DNA of 64,000 bases from Nitrososphaera sp036373895. GTDB taxonomy: Archaea; Thermoproteota; Nitrososphaeria; Nitrososphaerales; Nitrososphaeraceae. Numbering within the stretch: the stretch's first letter is position 1; each line of letters opens with the position of its first letter. The position numbers were made by a program, and so were the translations under genes. The stretch covers positions 3,110-67,109 of the forward strand of contig DASUUV010000030.1 in NCBI GenBank assembly GCA_036373895.1. Reading direction: 5' to 3'. This document shows positions 41,436 to 50,163 of the stretch, piece after piece. A model generated the notes under the pieces. That model worked only from the letters and a program-made list of their open reading frames with translations. It was not told the origin of the DNA and did not search any database.

Positions 41436-42407
41436 ATGACGGTTTCGGGCTTCCTTCAGGGTTGTACGGAGAAAGTACTCGCCGGTGGCTCAATTACCTT
41501 AGAAGAAGCAGAGGGTCTGCTTGGCACCGATGACATCATGCTCCTTGCTGATTGTGCGAATACTATCACTCGAACGTTTAACGGGGATACGGTAGATGTC
41601 GAAGTCCTGGTAAATGCAAAATCTGGCAGGTGTCCAGAGGATTGCTCATTTTGTGCACAATCCTCGTTCTACGATACCGGTATTAACAAATATCCTTTAT
41701 TGCCGAAAGAAGAGTTGGTCGAGAAGGCAGCAAAGGCCAAGGAAGTGGGGGCTACAAGTTTTTGCTTGGTGTGCGCTTACAGAGATCCGCCTGAGAAGGA
41801 CTTTCAACACATCTGTGAAGCGATAGAAGAGATTAGATCCAAATTGGATATCGATGTCAATGTCTCTCTGGGGTTTATAACATTAGACAGGGCGAGAAAG
41901 CTAAAGAAGCTGGGAGTCAAGCGTTACAACCATAACCTAGAAGCTGCAGAGAGCTATTTTCCTAATATCTGCAATACGCATGACTTCTCTGACAGAGTAA
42001 ATACTGCGAAAATTGTCAAGGAGGCAGGATTACAGCTGTGCTCTGGGGGCATCATAGGTATGGGCGAAACTCCTAGACAGAGGCTAGAGCTAGCCTTCTC
42101 TCTTGCGTCACTCCGCCCCGAGGAGGTTCCGATCAATATTCTGATAGGTAGAGAAGGGACTCCACTTGGGAGTCTTAAGCCGATGGATCCTCTAGAGGCA
42201 ATCAAGACAATTGCGGTGTGGCGTTTCATAATGCCAAAAACTATTCTCAAAATAGCTGGTGGACGAGAAGTACATCTCAAGCATAATGATAAACTGGCTC
42301 TCAAGGCAGGAGCAAATGGTATTATCACCGGCGGCTACCTGACTACGGGAGGAAATACGACTAAAAAGGACATTGCGATGATAAAAGAAATTGGGCTCAA
42401 GCCATAA
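41436..42407 (+). CDS. bioB: Biotin synthase
   Basis: Radical SAM enzyme inserting sulfur into dethiobiotin. 323 residues from ATG 41436. The cluster motif CxxxCxxC is CPEDCSFC within NAKSGRCPEDCSFCAQSSFY; YNHNLEAAESYF, CSGGIIGMGETPRQRLEL and LKIAGGREVHL are typical. TATA-like ATTTTAATTA is about 25 bp upstream, so a leaderless mRNA is likely. The bioF start lies within its last codons. Confidence 0.96.
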   Translation: MTVSGFLQGCTEKVLAGGSITLEEAEGLLGTDDIMLLADCANTITRTFNGDTVDVEVLVNAKSGRCPEDCSFCAQSSFYDTGINKYPLLPKEELVEKAAKAKEVGATSFCLVCAYRDPPEKDFQHICEAIEEIRSKLDIDVNVSLGFITLDRARKLKKLGVKRYNHNLEAAESYFPNICNTHDFSDRVNTAKIVKEAGLQLCSGGIIGMGETPRQRLELAFSLASLRPEEVPINILIGREGTPLGSLKPMDPLEAIKTIAVWRFIMPKTILKIAGGREVHLKHNDKLALKAGANGIITGGYLTTGGNTTKKDIAMIKEIGLKP

Positions 42408-43554
42408 GACCACCTTCGTTAAGGATCAGCTTGATTTTCTTGAAAAGAGCGGGTTATATCGTCATCTTAGGACGGTGGTTGCTAGAGGTCCGATGGCCAA
42501 TGTCGACGGCAAGGAAGTCATCAATCTTTGCTCCAATGACTATCTCGGGCTCTCTCAAAACAAGCAAGTAATCGAGAAAACTATTACGGCACTGAGTGAA
42601 GAAGTATCACAGTGTGGTTCAAGGTTAATTGCAGGCAACCATCCAAAAATCATCGAGCTTGAAGGCCTGCTTGCATACCATCGTAGGACAGAATCAGCCC
42701 TTCTATATCCTACAGGTTACACTGCTAACTTGGGCATAGTAACGACAATTGCAGATAAGAACTCAACGATATTTAGCGACGAGCTGAACCATGCTAGCAT
42801 AGTGGATGCATGCCGGCTGAGCGGTGCGACAATTGTTGTCTTCCGGCATAATGACACCGATCATTTACAAGAGCTAATGCGGTGCGGCCGAGGCAGAAAA
42901 ATTGTGATAACGGAAGGTATCTTTAGCATGGACGGCGACATGGGAAAACTATCAGAAATAAAGAGCATAGCAGACCATCATGATGCAATAACCATCATTG
43001 ACGATGCACATGGTGACTTTATCTTTGGCCCCGCCTTTTCAGGCATGCCAGCTAAAATGGGAGTAAACTTTGACATCCATGTCAGCAGTATGAGTAAGGC
43101 GCTGGGTTGCTTTGGAGGCTATGTAGCCACTACATTCCCCATTAGAGAACTGTTGATCAATACATCAAGGCAATTTATCTATACTTCAGCCCTGCCTGAC
43201 CACTTATGCTCTGCAGCAATTACCGCTATTCCAATAGCAAAGAGTGGATATTTGCAAAAGAGGCTTCAATGGAATATCCTCTATTTTTCAGAGGCAATCA
43301 AAAGGCTAGGATTTAAAGTTGGAAACTCTATAAGCCAGATAATTCCAATCTTAGTTGGAAAAGAAGTACAGGCCCTAGAGCTTTCTAAAGAATTGCTAGA
43401 GGAGGGGGTTTTTGCTCAAGCAATTCGGTATCCGACGGTCAAAAAGGGTCATGCTCGCCTCAGAATTTCACTGAATGCCATGCACCGCCAAGAACACTTG
43501 GATTCTGCGCTCGCGGCATTTGAAAGAGCGGGCAAAAAGACAGGTATCCTATAG
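42391..43554 (+). CDS. bioF: 8-amino-7-oxononanoate synthase
   Basis: PLP enzyme condensing a pimeloyl thioester with alanine. 387 residues from TTG 42391, overlapping bioB by 17 bp. Motifs: NLCSNDYLGLSQNKQVIEKT, GCxxxxG-type CGSRLIAGNHPKIIELE, DDAHGDFIFG and the PLP lysine in SSMSKALGCFGGYVA. bioW, bioC and bioH are not in the window, so the pimeloyl source is not evident. Confidence 0.94.
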   Translation: MGSSHKTTFVKDQLDFLEKSGLYRHLRTVVARGPMANVDGKEVINLCSNDYLGLSQNKQVIEKTITALSEEVSQCGSRLIAGNHPKIIELEGLLAYHRRTESALLYPTGYTANLGIVTTIADKNSTIFSDELNHASIVDACRLSGATIVVFRHNDTDHLQELMRCGRGRKIVITEGIFSMDGDMGKLSEIKSIADHHDAITIIDDAHGDFIFGPAFSGMPAKMGVNFDIHVSSMSKALGCFGGYVATTFPIRELLINTSRQFIYTSALPDHLCSAAITAIPIAKSGYLQKRLQWNILYFSEAIKRLGFKVGNSISQIIPILVGKEVQALELSKELLEEGVFAQAIRYPTVKKGHARLRISLNAMHRQEHLDSALAAFERAGKKTGIL

Positions 43555-43558
43555 AAAT

Positions 43559-43582
43559 ATTTCTAAACTCGAATTTAGAAAT
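43559..43582. promoter_or_regulatory. Second copy of the 24-bp biotin-cluster palindrome
   Basis: ATTTCTAAACTC followed by GAATTTAGAAAT: identical to the copy at 41349 except for one base (C at 43568). It starts 4 bp after the bioF stop and about 26 bp before the next gene's GTG/ATG starts. It could control that gene, end the bioBF unit, or together with the first copy delimit a recombining segment. Confidence 0.6.
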
Positions 43583-43607
43583 AAAGCTTTTTAGTACAGA
43601 ATCGGTG

Positions 43608-43949
43608 ATGCCGATATATATGCCTGTAAGGGAATTTATGTTCAAGCTAGACCTATCAGAAGAGCAAAGTAGAGAAATTGCACTATATATTAGATCGCTT
43701 CCACCCCATGACCTGCTCTTTGGACTGCGCTTCGCGTACAGCCGCTATTCGGCTGAAAGCGGCGGGTATTTGATGCCGGGGAGAAAGAGTCTCGTGAAAA
43801 GAGAAACTCTCTCACTCACCGAGGATCAAGCAAATTGGCGGCTCAATAATTGGAAGGCCATGATCAAGACTTACAGGGAAAAAGGTTATAGCTACCCCAC
43901 AATATCTAGGATAAAAAAACAAGTTCAAAAAATAGCAAGCAAAAAATAA
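43608..43949 (+). CDS. Hypothetical protein next to the biotin genes
   Basis: 113 residues from ATG 43608; later in-frame ATGs at 43620 and 43638 (MFKLDLSEEQSREIALYIRS) are equally possible. Charged, helical, with LMPGRKSLVKRETLSLTEDQ and a basic C terminus (RIKKQVQKIASKK). No family recognised. The palindrome just upstream suggests shared control with bioB and bioF. Confidence 0.6.
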   Translation: MPIYMPVREFMFKLDLSEEQSREIALYIRSLPPHDLLFGLRFAYSRYSAESGGYLMPGRKSLVKRETLSLTEDQANWRLNNWKAMIKTYREKGYSYPTISRIKKQVQKIASKK

Positions 43950-43969
43950 AGAGAGCTAATAGGCTAGAG

Positions 43970-44620
43970 CTAGTAGCTTGTTGCCTCTAAGTTCTTTGCA
44001 GCTGCCAGGTTTGGAGAAGGCAAATCTGGGAACTTGTTCTTCATGTTCATTTCTACTACTGCGCTGGCTTCTTCCATTATCTGTGCCGTGTCTTCGTTTA
44101 TTGTGTTGTAGTTTGCAATTTCGCTGTTCGGTATCTGTCCTGAGTCTGTCATAATGTTTCCCAACAGCTCGGATATTTGTCCAAATGACTGATCTGCTTC
44201 CGGCATCATTCCTGATAATCCGCTCTGCAATCCCTTTATGACTGACATTGCAGGGCTCAGCGTTACTACTACGTCTCCAAGTTCTGTCATTGTGTTGAGC
44301 CTAAGCTGTATCTGTTCTAAAGCTAGCTTTGCTGACGTGACCATCTTGTTCATCTTTCGGATCTGCGACAGCTCTCCTGATAAGATCTTTGCATGCGAAG
44401 AATCGTGACTCTGCATAGCAAGCACTACGCGCTTGAAAATTAGCTTATCTTTTTCTTGCATCCTTGAGGCTATTGCATCCAGCCTAGCGATCTGCATATG
44501 CAACTTTTTCTGTGCTTCTTCTATCCTTGGCTTCAGTGGTGCTTGTGGCTTGATGCCCTCAAGCAATTTGTGACCAACGCTTTCTCCTTGTGGCTTTACC
44601 CACCTGCTATCAAATGGCAT
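43970..44620 (-). CDS. cdvB: CdvB / ESCRT-III (Snf7) family protein
   Basis: 216 residues, helical, with the ESCRT-III core: a basic first hairpin (IEEAQKKLHMQIARLDAIAS, LIFKRVVLAMQSHDSSHAKI) followed by QIRKMNKMVTSAKLALEQIQ and an acidic C-terminal half (NTINEDTAQIMEEASAVVEM). Thaumarchaea carry several CdvB paralogues acting in cell division with CdvA and CdvC; cdvA and cdvC are not adjacent, so this is one of the scattered paralogues. Divergent from a small gene across a region with an inverted repeat. Confidence 0.9.
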   Translation of the reverse strand: MPFDSRWVKPQGESVGHKLLEGIKPQAPLKPRIEEAQKKLHMQIARLDAIASRMQEKDKLIFKRVVLAMQSHDSSHAKILSGELSQIRKMNKMVTSAKLALEQIQLRLNTMTELGDVVVTLSPAMSVIKGLQSGLSGMMPEADQSFGQISELLGNIMTDSGQIPNSEIANYNTINEDTAQIMEEASAVVEMNMKNKFPDLPSPNLAAAKNLEATSY

Positions 44621-44687
44621 TCTTATTACTATAGCACCCAGCCATCATGACATTAAGATCATAAAAGTAGCATTGTATTCCAGCTGC

Positions 44688-44721
44688 CTGTAACCGTAGT
44701 AACAGGGATCAGTGGTTACAG
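44688..44721. promoter_or_regulatory. Inverted repeat between cdvB and a small gene
   Basis: CTGTAACC (44688-44695) and GGTTACAG (44714-44721) are perfect 8-bp arms, followed at once by a TATA-like CTTATATATTT (44723-44733). It lies 68 bp from the cdvB start and 80 bp from the divergent small gene and may be an operator for either. Confidence 0.45.
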
Positions 44722-44801
44722 AACTTATATATTTTTTCTCACTACTATGAATTATAATGCAGACAGGTTTTTAAAGGCTATAGTCTGGTTACGTGTAGAA
44801 C

Positions 44802-45065
44802 ATGATAAAGGAGAAGATAAAGGTCAACAATCGCAGCTATGACGTCACAATGAATGAACAGACACACATGTATGCAATGCGATTGAGGAGCCTTTATCAA
44901 CAGAGCTATAGTGACATGGATAGCTTTGACGAAGTGAGTTCTGAGATCTCCAACACTGTAAGCAATTTACTTAAACATGCCGTTTCGCCGGAAGTAAGGG
45001 AGGACGACATGGATGGTGTCATCCAGCAGCTACTGAAAATGTATGAAAAAACCACCAAAAAGTAG
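44802..45065 (+). CDS. Small hypothetical protein (87 aa)
   Basis: MIKEKIKVNNRSYDVTMNEQ onwards: a short beta N terminus, then a long helical part (YAMRLRSLYQQSYSDMDSFD) and an acidic C terminus ending MYEKTTKK. TTTTTAAAG at 44768-44776 is a TATA-like box about 28 bp before the ATG. Divergent from cdvB and 47 bp before thrC. Function unknown. Confidence 0.65.
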   Translation: MIKEKIKVNNRSYDVTMNEQTHMYAMRLRSLYQQSYSDMDSFDEVSSEISNTVSNLLKHAVSPEVREDDMDGVIQQLLKMYEKTTKK

Positions 45066-45112
45066 CAGCATCTAGAACAACGTCTAAATAACAATCAGAA
45101 GGCCCCAATAAT

Positions 45113-46453
45113 ATGGATGCACTTACTGTCAAAAAATGCATCAATCCCTCATGCGGTTTGACTCATGAGATTAACAATGATATTTACAGATGCTCCTGTG
45201 GCTCACTTCTCGACATAAAGTATAGCGAGAAGCAAAGACGGGACTTAATAGAAAAGTTCTACCAGCGTAGGGATCATGGAGGCAACATTTACAACGAAAG
45301 CGGAGTATGGCGCTTTCGCGAGCTAATCAATTTTGCCGGTATAGACACAGAAGACTTTGAAGAATGCGCCCGTTTGATAGTGTCGCTTGACGGCTCTGAA
45401 GGCCGCCTTTCAAAACCTTACAAAATGAGCAAGGTAGCTGAGTATGCAAGCATGGACCATAATTCATTATTTCTTCAGCCAGAAGGATACAATCCATCAG
45501 GCTCGTTTAAGGATAACGGCATGTCGACTGCAATGACACATGCAAAAATGATTGGTGTCAAAAGGATAGTTTGTGCCTCTACTGGCAACACTTCAGCTTC
45601 TGCAGCAATGTATGCTGCAAACGAAAATATGACATGTGACGTCTACATTCCAAGAGGCGAAATTGCCCCTGGCAAGCTAGGTCAAGCCTTCCAGTTTGGC
45701 GCGCAGATAATACAAGTGCAAGGAAATTTTGATGACGCTCTTACTGCTTCGCTTAGAAACGCAAAAGAAACCGGGGGATACACAGTCAACTCGGTCAATC
45801 CATTCCGCTTGGAGGGTCAAAAGACCATCATTTACCGAGTCCTTGAATACCTTGACTGGAACCCCCCGGACTGGATAGTGTATCCGGGTGGAGCTCTAGG
45901 TAACACATCGAGCTGCGGAAAATGCTTGATTGAGCTCTATGAATGGGGCTGGATCAAGAAAATTCCACGGCTTGTAGTAGTGAATGCAGACGGAGCAAAT
46001 GCATTATACAAACTTTACAATGGATTCTTTGAAGACAAGCCTCTAAGATGGAACGGTGGCAGGCCAGATCTTGCAATGATTGACCGCTATTATGCTGACT
46101 TGGACAAAAAAGGAATCAGGCCAAAGACCCATGCAACTGCGATTCAGATAGGTAGACCTGCCAATATTGTCAAGGCGCTGCGCGCCCTGGACTTTACTAA
46201 TGGTGTAGTAGTGCAAGTGAGCGACAAGGAAATGAGCGATGGAATGTCAATTGTTGGTTTAAATGGCTTTGACTGCGAAATGGCATCAGGCGCAGTTCCA
46301 GCAGGTGTTAGAAAGCTCCGCAGGGAAGGGCTAATCGAGAAGGATGATCTGGTGGTTGGCATCCTTACCGGAAGGCAGAAGGATCCTGCACTTGCGGTAG
46401 AATATCATATAAATGTAGACAATATGTTTGCAAGGCCACCCACAAGCCACTAG
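45113..46453 (+). CDS. thrC: Threonine synthase
   Basis: Converts O-phosphohomoserine to threonine. 446 residues. An N-terminal zinc-ribbon-like segment has CINPSC and CSCG; the PLP lysine is in EGYNPSGSFKDNGMSTAMTH, with CASTGNTSASAAMYAANENM and the Gly-rich PGGALGNTSSCGKC for phosphate binding. Together with hom at 13.6 kb it gives part of the threonine branch. Isolated on its strand. Confidence 0.95.
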   Translation: MDALTVKKCINPSCGLTHEINNDIYRCSCGSLLDIKYSEKQRRDLIEKFYQRRDHGGNIYNESGVWRFRELINFAGIDTEDFEECARLIVSLDGSEGRLSKPYKMSKVAEYASMDHNSLFLQPEGYNPSGSFKDNGMSTAMTHAKMIGVKRIVCASTGNTSASAAMYAANENMTCDVYIPRGEIAPGKLGQAFQFGAQIIQVQGNFDDALTASLRNAKETGGYTVNSVNPFRLEGQKTIIYRVLEYLDWNPPDWIVYPGGALGNTSSCGKCLIELYEWGWIKKIPRLVVVNADGANALYKLYNGFFEDKPLRWNGGRPDLAMIDRYYADLDKKGIRPKTHATAIQIGRPANIVKALRALDFTNGVVVQVSDKEMSDGMSIVGLNGFDCEMASGAVPAGVRKLRREGLIEKDDLVVGILTGRQKDPALAVEYHINVDNMFARPPTSH

Positions 46454-46700
46454 ACTTTTTCTAATTGCGTCAAAAAGAACATCAATGACTTTATTACTAT
46501 ATTGATAGTATCAAAATGATAATTTAATATTAATAGTATTGATAGGACTTTATTACCTTATTATTCAAAATGATACTAGATGCATAGTCTCTAGTTAGAC
46601 TTTTCGATGGATGTTTAAATTATCCTCTTTTTCAATTCGATAGGGAACAAAATCAACAATCAGCAAAAGTACATCTTTTACTGATTGAGCAAAAATCCTG
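46454..46700. repeat. AT-rich repeats between thrC and trpE 3' ends
   Basis: GACTTTATTAC occurs at 46487-46497 and 46546-46556, each followed by TCAAAATGATA (46511-46521 and 46565-46575). The first unit includes the 13-bp palindrome TTGATAGTATCAA at 46502-46514. Because both flanking genes end here, transcription termination is more likely than promotion. Confidence 0.4.
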
Positions 46701-48101
46701 TTAGTCGGATGCTGCTCCCTTTAGAGCAGAAAGTATGGCATTTGCCTTATGCTCCGTTTCTGCCCATTCAAGCTCCGGATCAGAATCAATAACGATGCCT
46801 GCTCCTGACTCGACATATGCCTTGCTGCCATTCACAAATAGAGACCTTATCGTTATTGCAAAGTCGCATGAGCCATTAAATGAAAAATAACCTATGGCGC
46901 CAGCATAAGGTCCTCTGAGCGAAGGCTCGAGCTCGTCTATTATTTGCATTGCACGAACTTTAGGAGCGCCTGACACAGTGCCAGCTGGAAAGACAGCTTT
47001 GACAGAATTGTACGAATCAAAATTTTTGTGCAATCTACCCACTACGTGAGAGACAATATGTTGCACATGACTGAACCGCTTAACGGTCATGAACTCCTCA
47101 ACCTTAACCGTGCCAAATTCACAGACCCTTCCAATGTCATTTCTTGCTAGATCTACAAGCATTGTATGTTCAGCAACCTCCTTTTCGTCCTCGAGCAACT
47201 CTTGACGCAACTTTTCGTTCTTCTTTTCATCCTGCAGTATCTGCCTTGTGCCTGCGATAGGGAATGTCTCGATATAGTCTTTTGTGATACGAATGAGCAT
47301 TTCAGGGCTTGAGCCTATTATGCACCTGTCAGACATTTTTAGCATATACATGTACGGCGAGGGATTTACTTCTCGAAGTTTAGCATACAGACAAATAAGG
47401 TTGCCCTTGACCCTAAACTTCATGCTCTTTGCAAGCACTACTTGGAAAATGTGACCATCATATATGTAGCGCTTGGCCTTCCTCACCATTTTGACAAAGT
47501 CTTTTTTCGTCATGTTTCTCTTTGGCGTCGAATATGAGAACTTAGCAGGTTTAGTTTTCATCCTGGCCATCTTGTGCTCGATTTGCTCTATCCGCGATTT
47601 TCCAAGGAAAAAATAGTAAGCTTGGTTTTCTTTGTGGTTGAAGAGTATACCGTCATCATAGATGCCAAATTCTAGCAGCGGAAAGTTGCTAGCTTTTTTG
47701 TTGTTGTTGTTGTTGTTGTTGATTGACAAATGCTCCCAGAACCGGATCGCGTCGTAATTGATGTATCCTACTGCGCCACCAACATAGCGGAAACGATCAT
47801 CATTCACTTTGGGCATTAACTCGCGGAGGCTCGATAGTGGTTCTTTTGCCGGCGAGCATTGTAGAATTCTTCCGCTCCTATCTTTAACCTTGAAATTATT
47901 AGAGTCGCATGTTACAATCAGTTTGGGGTCAAAGCCAATGAGAGACATTTCAGCTAGCTCTTCTGGCCCGATGAGCGACTCCAAGATGAAGACCCTTTGG
48001 TAAAGGAAGTAGAGCTTCTTAAAAAGTTGAAACTGGTTTTCAGAAGTGGTGAGCTTCTGTACCTGGACTGAACCGCCTATGAGACGACCAAAAGCAATCA
48101 C
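46701..48101 (-). CDS. trpE: Anthranilate synthase component I
   Basis: Makes anthranilate from chorismate with ammonia from TrpG. 466 residues from GTG 48101. Chorismate-binding signatures: KMSDRCIIGSSPEMLIRITK, PIAGTRQILQDEKKNEKLRQ, FPAGTVSGAPKVRAMQIIDE and GPYAGAIGYFSFNGSCDFAI. A run of seven asparagines (128-134), from (AAC)7, interrupts the N-terminal regulatory domain. GGTTTAAATTTT at about 48147-48158 gives it its own promoter after ilvD. Its partners trpG and trpD are 41 kb away. Confidence 0.95.
   Translation of the reverse strand: MIAFGRLIGGSVQVQKLTTSENQFQLFKKLYFLYQRVFILESLIGPEELAEMSLIGFDPKLIVTCDSNNFKVKDRSGRILQCSPAKEPLSSLRELMPKVNDDRFRYVGGAVGYINYDAIRFWEHLSINNNNNNNKKASNFPLLEFGIYDDGILFNHKENQAYYFFLGKSRIEQIEHKMARMKTKPAKFSYSTPKRNMTKKDFVKMVRKAKRYIYDGHIFQVVLAKSMKFRVKGNLICLYAKLREVNPSPYMYMLKMSDRCIIGSSPEMLIRITKDYIETFPIAGTRQILQDEKKNEKLRQELLEDEKEVAEHTMLVDLARNDIGRVCEFGTVKVEEFMTVKRFSHVQHIVSHVVGRLHKNFDSYNSVKAVFPAGTVSGAPKVRAMQIIDELEPSLRGPYAGAIGYFSFNGSCDFAITIRSLFVNGSKAYVESGAGIVIDSDPELEWAETEHKANAILSALKGAASD
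47700..47720 (-). repeat. (AAC)7 microsatellite inside trpE
   Basis: Seven uninterrupted GTT triplets on the plus strand, read as AAC (Asn) in trpE codons 128-134. A shorter run (GTT)4 recurs in noncoding sequence near 55.11 kb. Such tracts change length by slippage in steps that keep the frame. Confidence 0.8.
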
Positions 48102-48162
48102 TCTTGCTCATATTCTCCAACCTATAATTGAGTCTGCAGTAAAAATAAAATTTAAACCTTTA

Positions 48163-49839
48163 TCACTTGGTAGCGGCCATGACTGCGCCTTCCGATGCAG
48201 ACCCGACTAGCAAAGCGTATTTTGCAAGAGCCCCTGCGGTATAGCGAGGTTTGATAGGCTTCCACTTCTTTATCCTTTTTCTTAGCTCGCCATCCGAAAC
48301 CATGAGGTCTATTCTGCCTTTTTGCATGTCAATTATGATTTGATCATATTCCTTTGCTAGGGCAATTGGACCACCCATCATCGCTTCAGGAGCAACATGA
48401 CCTACCATAAATCCCCTAGTTGCACCTGAAAACCTCCCATCTGTGACCATCGCAACTTTTTCTCCTAGGCCTTGCCCTACGACAGCGGCGGTTACTGCGA
48501 GCATTTCACGCATTCCCGGTCCTCCTTTTGGTCCCTCATAACGGATCACGATTATGTCGCCTTCTGCTATCTTGCGCTTTGATACGGCTTCAAACGCGTC
48601 CTCTTCTGTATCAAATACTCTTGCCCTGCCAACAAATTTCTTGCTTTGTACTCCTGCAAGCTTCATTACTGCGCCTTCGGGGGCAAGTGAGCCTTTAAGC
48701 ACCTTGAGTGTACCTTCGTGCTTGATTGGGTTGTTGAGATGTCTGATTACCTTATTGTCAATATCGAAGTTAAACTTAACAGATTCCAAATCTTCTTTCA
48801 TGGTCCTGCCGCTGACTGTCAAGACATTGCCGTTTAAAAGACTCTTTTTGAGCAGACTATTGAGTATCACCGGGACTCCACCGACTTTGTCCAGGTCGGC
48901 CATGATATACATTCCGCCGGGCCTCATGTCTGCGATGTGAGGAGTGCGCTTGCGAATCCTTTCAAAGTCTGAAAGCTTCAGTTTTACTCCTACTTCCCTT
49001 GCTATTGCGAGGAGGTGCAGCACAGCATTGGTCGAACCGCCTATTGCATTAGCCATCATAATTGCATTTTCAAAGGCTTCAAAGGTCATGATGTCGCGCG
49101 GTCTGATGTTGCTTTCAAGCAAGCTCATTATGGCCTTGCCAGTGTTATAGCAGATTTCGAGCCGTCTTTCGCTTTCTGCTGGAGCAGAAGCGCTTCCAAG
49201 GATTGACATTCCCAGCGCTTCGCTAATTGAGGCCATCGTATTTGCAGTGTACATGCCAGCACATGACCCTGCGCTAGGACATGCAACGTTTTCAAGGCTG
49301 ACGAGTTCCTGCAATGTCGTCTTGCCGGCGTCATATGCCCCTACAGCTTCATATACATCCTGCACTGTTACCTGCTTACCATTCCACAGGCCCGGCATGA
49401 TAGTTCCGCCATAAACAAATATTGAGGGTCGGTTCAGCCGGCCCATACCCATTAGTGTCCCGGGTAAGCTCTTGTCACAGCCTGATATACCCACTATACC
49501 GTCGTATTGATGGGCTCTGACCATTACTTCAATAGAATCTGCGATTATTTCACGGCTCACAAGAGAGGCCTTCATGCCCTCGTGGCCCATGGCAATGCCA
49601 TCAGAAACTGCAATCGCGGTGAACTCCCTTGGCGTGCATCCTGCATCTTTTACACCACGTTTAGCGCTCTGGGCAAGTCGTCCAAGATGGATGTTGCATG
49701 GGGTGGCCTCATTACACGTAGAAGATACTCCTACCAGAGGCCGGTCCAAGTCTCCATCTGTCAGCCCCATTGCCTTGTACATTGCCCGATGCGGAGCCCT
49801 CTCTGGCCCCTCGAGCGTCTTTCTACTCTCGAGCTTCAT
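48163..49839 (-). CDS. ilvD: Dihydroxy-acid dehydratase
   Basis: Fe-S enzyme of valine, leucine and isoleucine synthesis. 558 residues. Cluster cysteines lie in STCNEATPCN, GISGCDKSLPGTLMGMGRL and CPSAGSCAGMYTANTMASIS; substrate region YEGPKGGPGMREML and VTDGRFSGATRGFMVGHVAP near the C terminus. A small zinc-ribbon gene precedes it on the same strand (40-bp gap), possibly co-transcribed. Confidence 0.96.
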   Translation of the reverse strand: MKLESRKTLEGPERAPHRAMYKAMGLTDGDLDRPLVGVSSTCNEATPCNIHLGRLAQSAKRGVKDAGCTPREFTAIAVSDGIAMGHEGMKASLVSREIIADSIEVMVRAHQYDGIVGISGCDKSLPGTLMGMGRLNRPSIFVYGGTIMPGLWNGKQVTVQDVYEAVGAYDAGKTTLQELVSLENVACPSAGSCAGMYTANTMASISEALGMSILGSASAPAESERRLEICYNTGKAIMSLLESNIRPRDIMTFEAFENAIMMANAIGGSTNAVLHLLAIAREVGVKLKLSDFERIRKRTPHIADMRPGGMYIMADLDKVGGVPVILNSLLKKSLLNGNVLTVSGRTMKEDLESVKFNFDIDNKVIRHLNNPIKHEGTLKVLKGSLAPEGAVMKLAGVQSKKFVGRARVFDTEEDAFEAVSKRKIAEGDIIVIRYEGPKGGPGMREMLAVTAAVVGQGLGEKVAMVTDGRFSGATRGFMVGHVAPEAMMGGPIALAKEYDQIIIDMQKGRIDLMVSDGELRKRIKKWKPIKPRYTAGALAKYALLVGSASEGAVMAATK

Positions 49840-49879
49840 TGCAATTATCGATACAGGTGCATATTTTAAGATTTTTCAG

Positions 49880-50068
49880 TTACTCAAGAGTCGCCGTGAT
49901 CTTGACAGCATCAATCCCTTCTACCTTGAAAACTGTCTCGCACATGCCGCATTCTGCATTACCGCTTGAAAGATCCTTTGCAGGCACCTCTTCATTCAAG
50001 TAGTCACATTTGGGGCAGCGGAAGGAGAAGGTCATGTCAAAGCTATCAAGCTCTAGTGTTTCGCCCAT
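49880..50068 (-). CDS. Small zinc-ribbon protein (62 aa)
   Basis: MGETLELDSFDMTFSFRCPK onwards. CPKC and CGMC pairs about 20 residues apart form a zinc-ribbon layout; the rest alternates beta strands (FKVEGIDAVKITATLE). Upstream of ilvD on the same strand. Target unknown. Confidence 0.7.
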   Translation of the reverse strand: MGETLELDSFDMTFSFRCPKCDYLNEEVPAKDLSSGNAECGMCETVFKVEGIDAVKITATLE

Positions 50069-50163
50069 CTATGTAAAATTCGGATCCTTGGTCTATTTAA
50101 AAATTCATATGCTTAATAGCAAAAAATAAACAACCAAATAATTCACAAGCTATTACGCACAGC

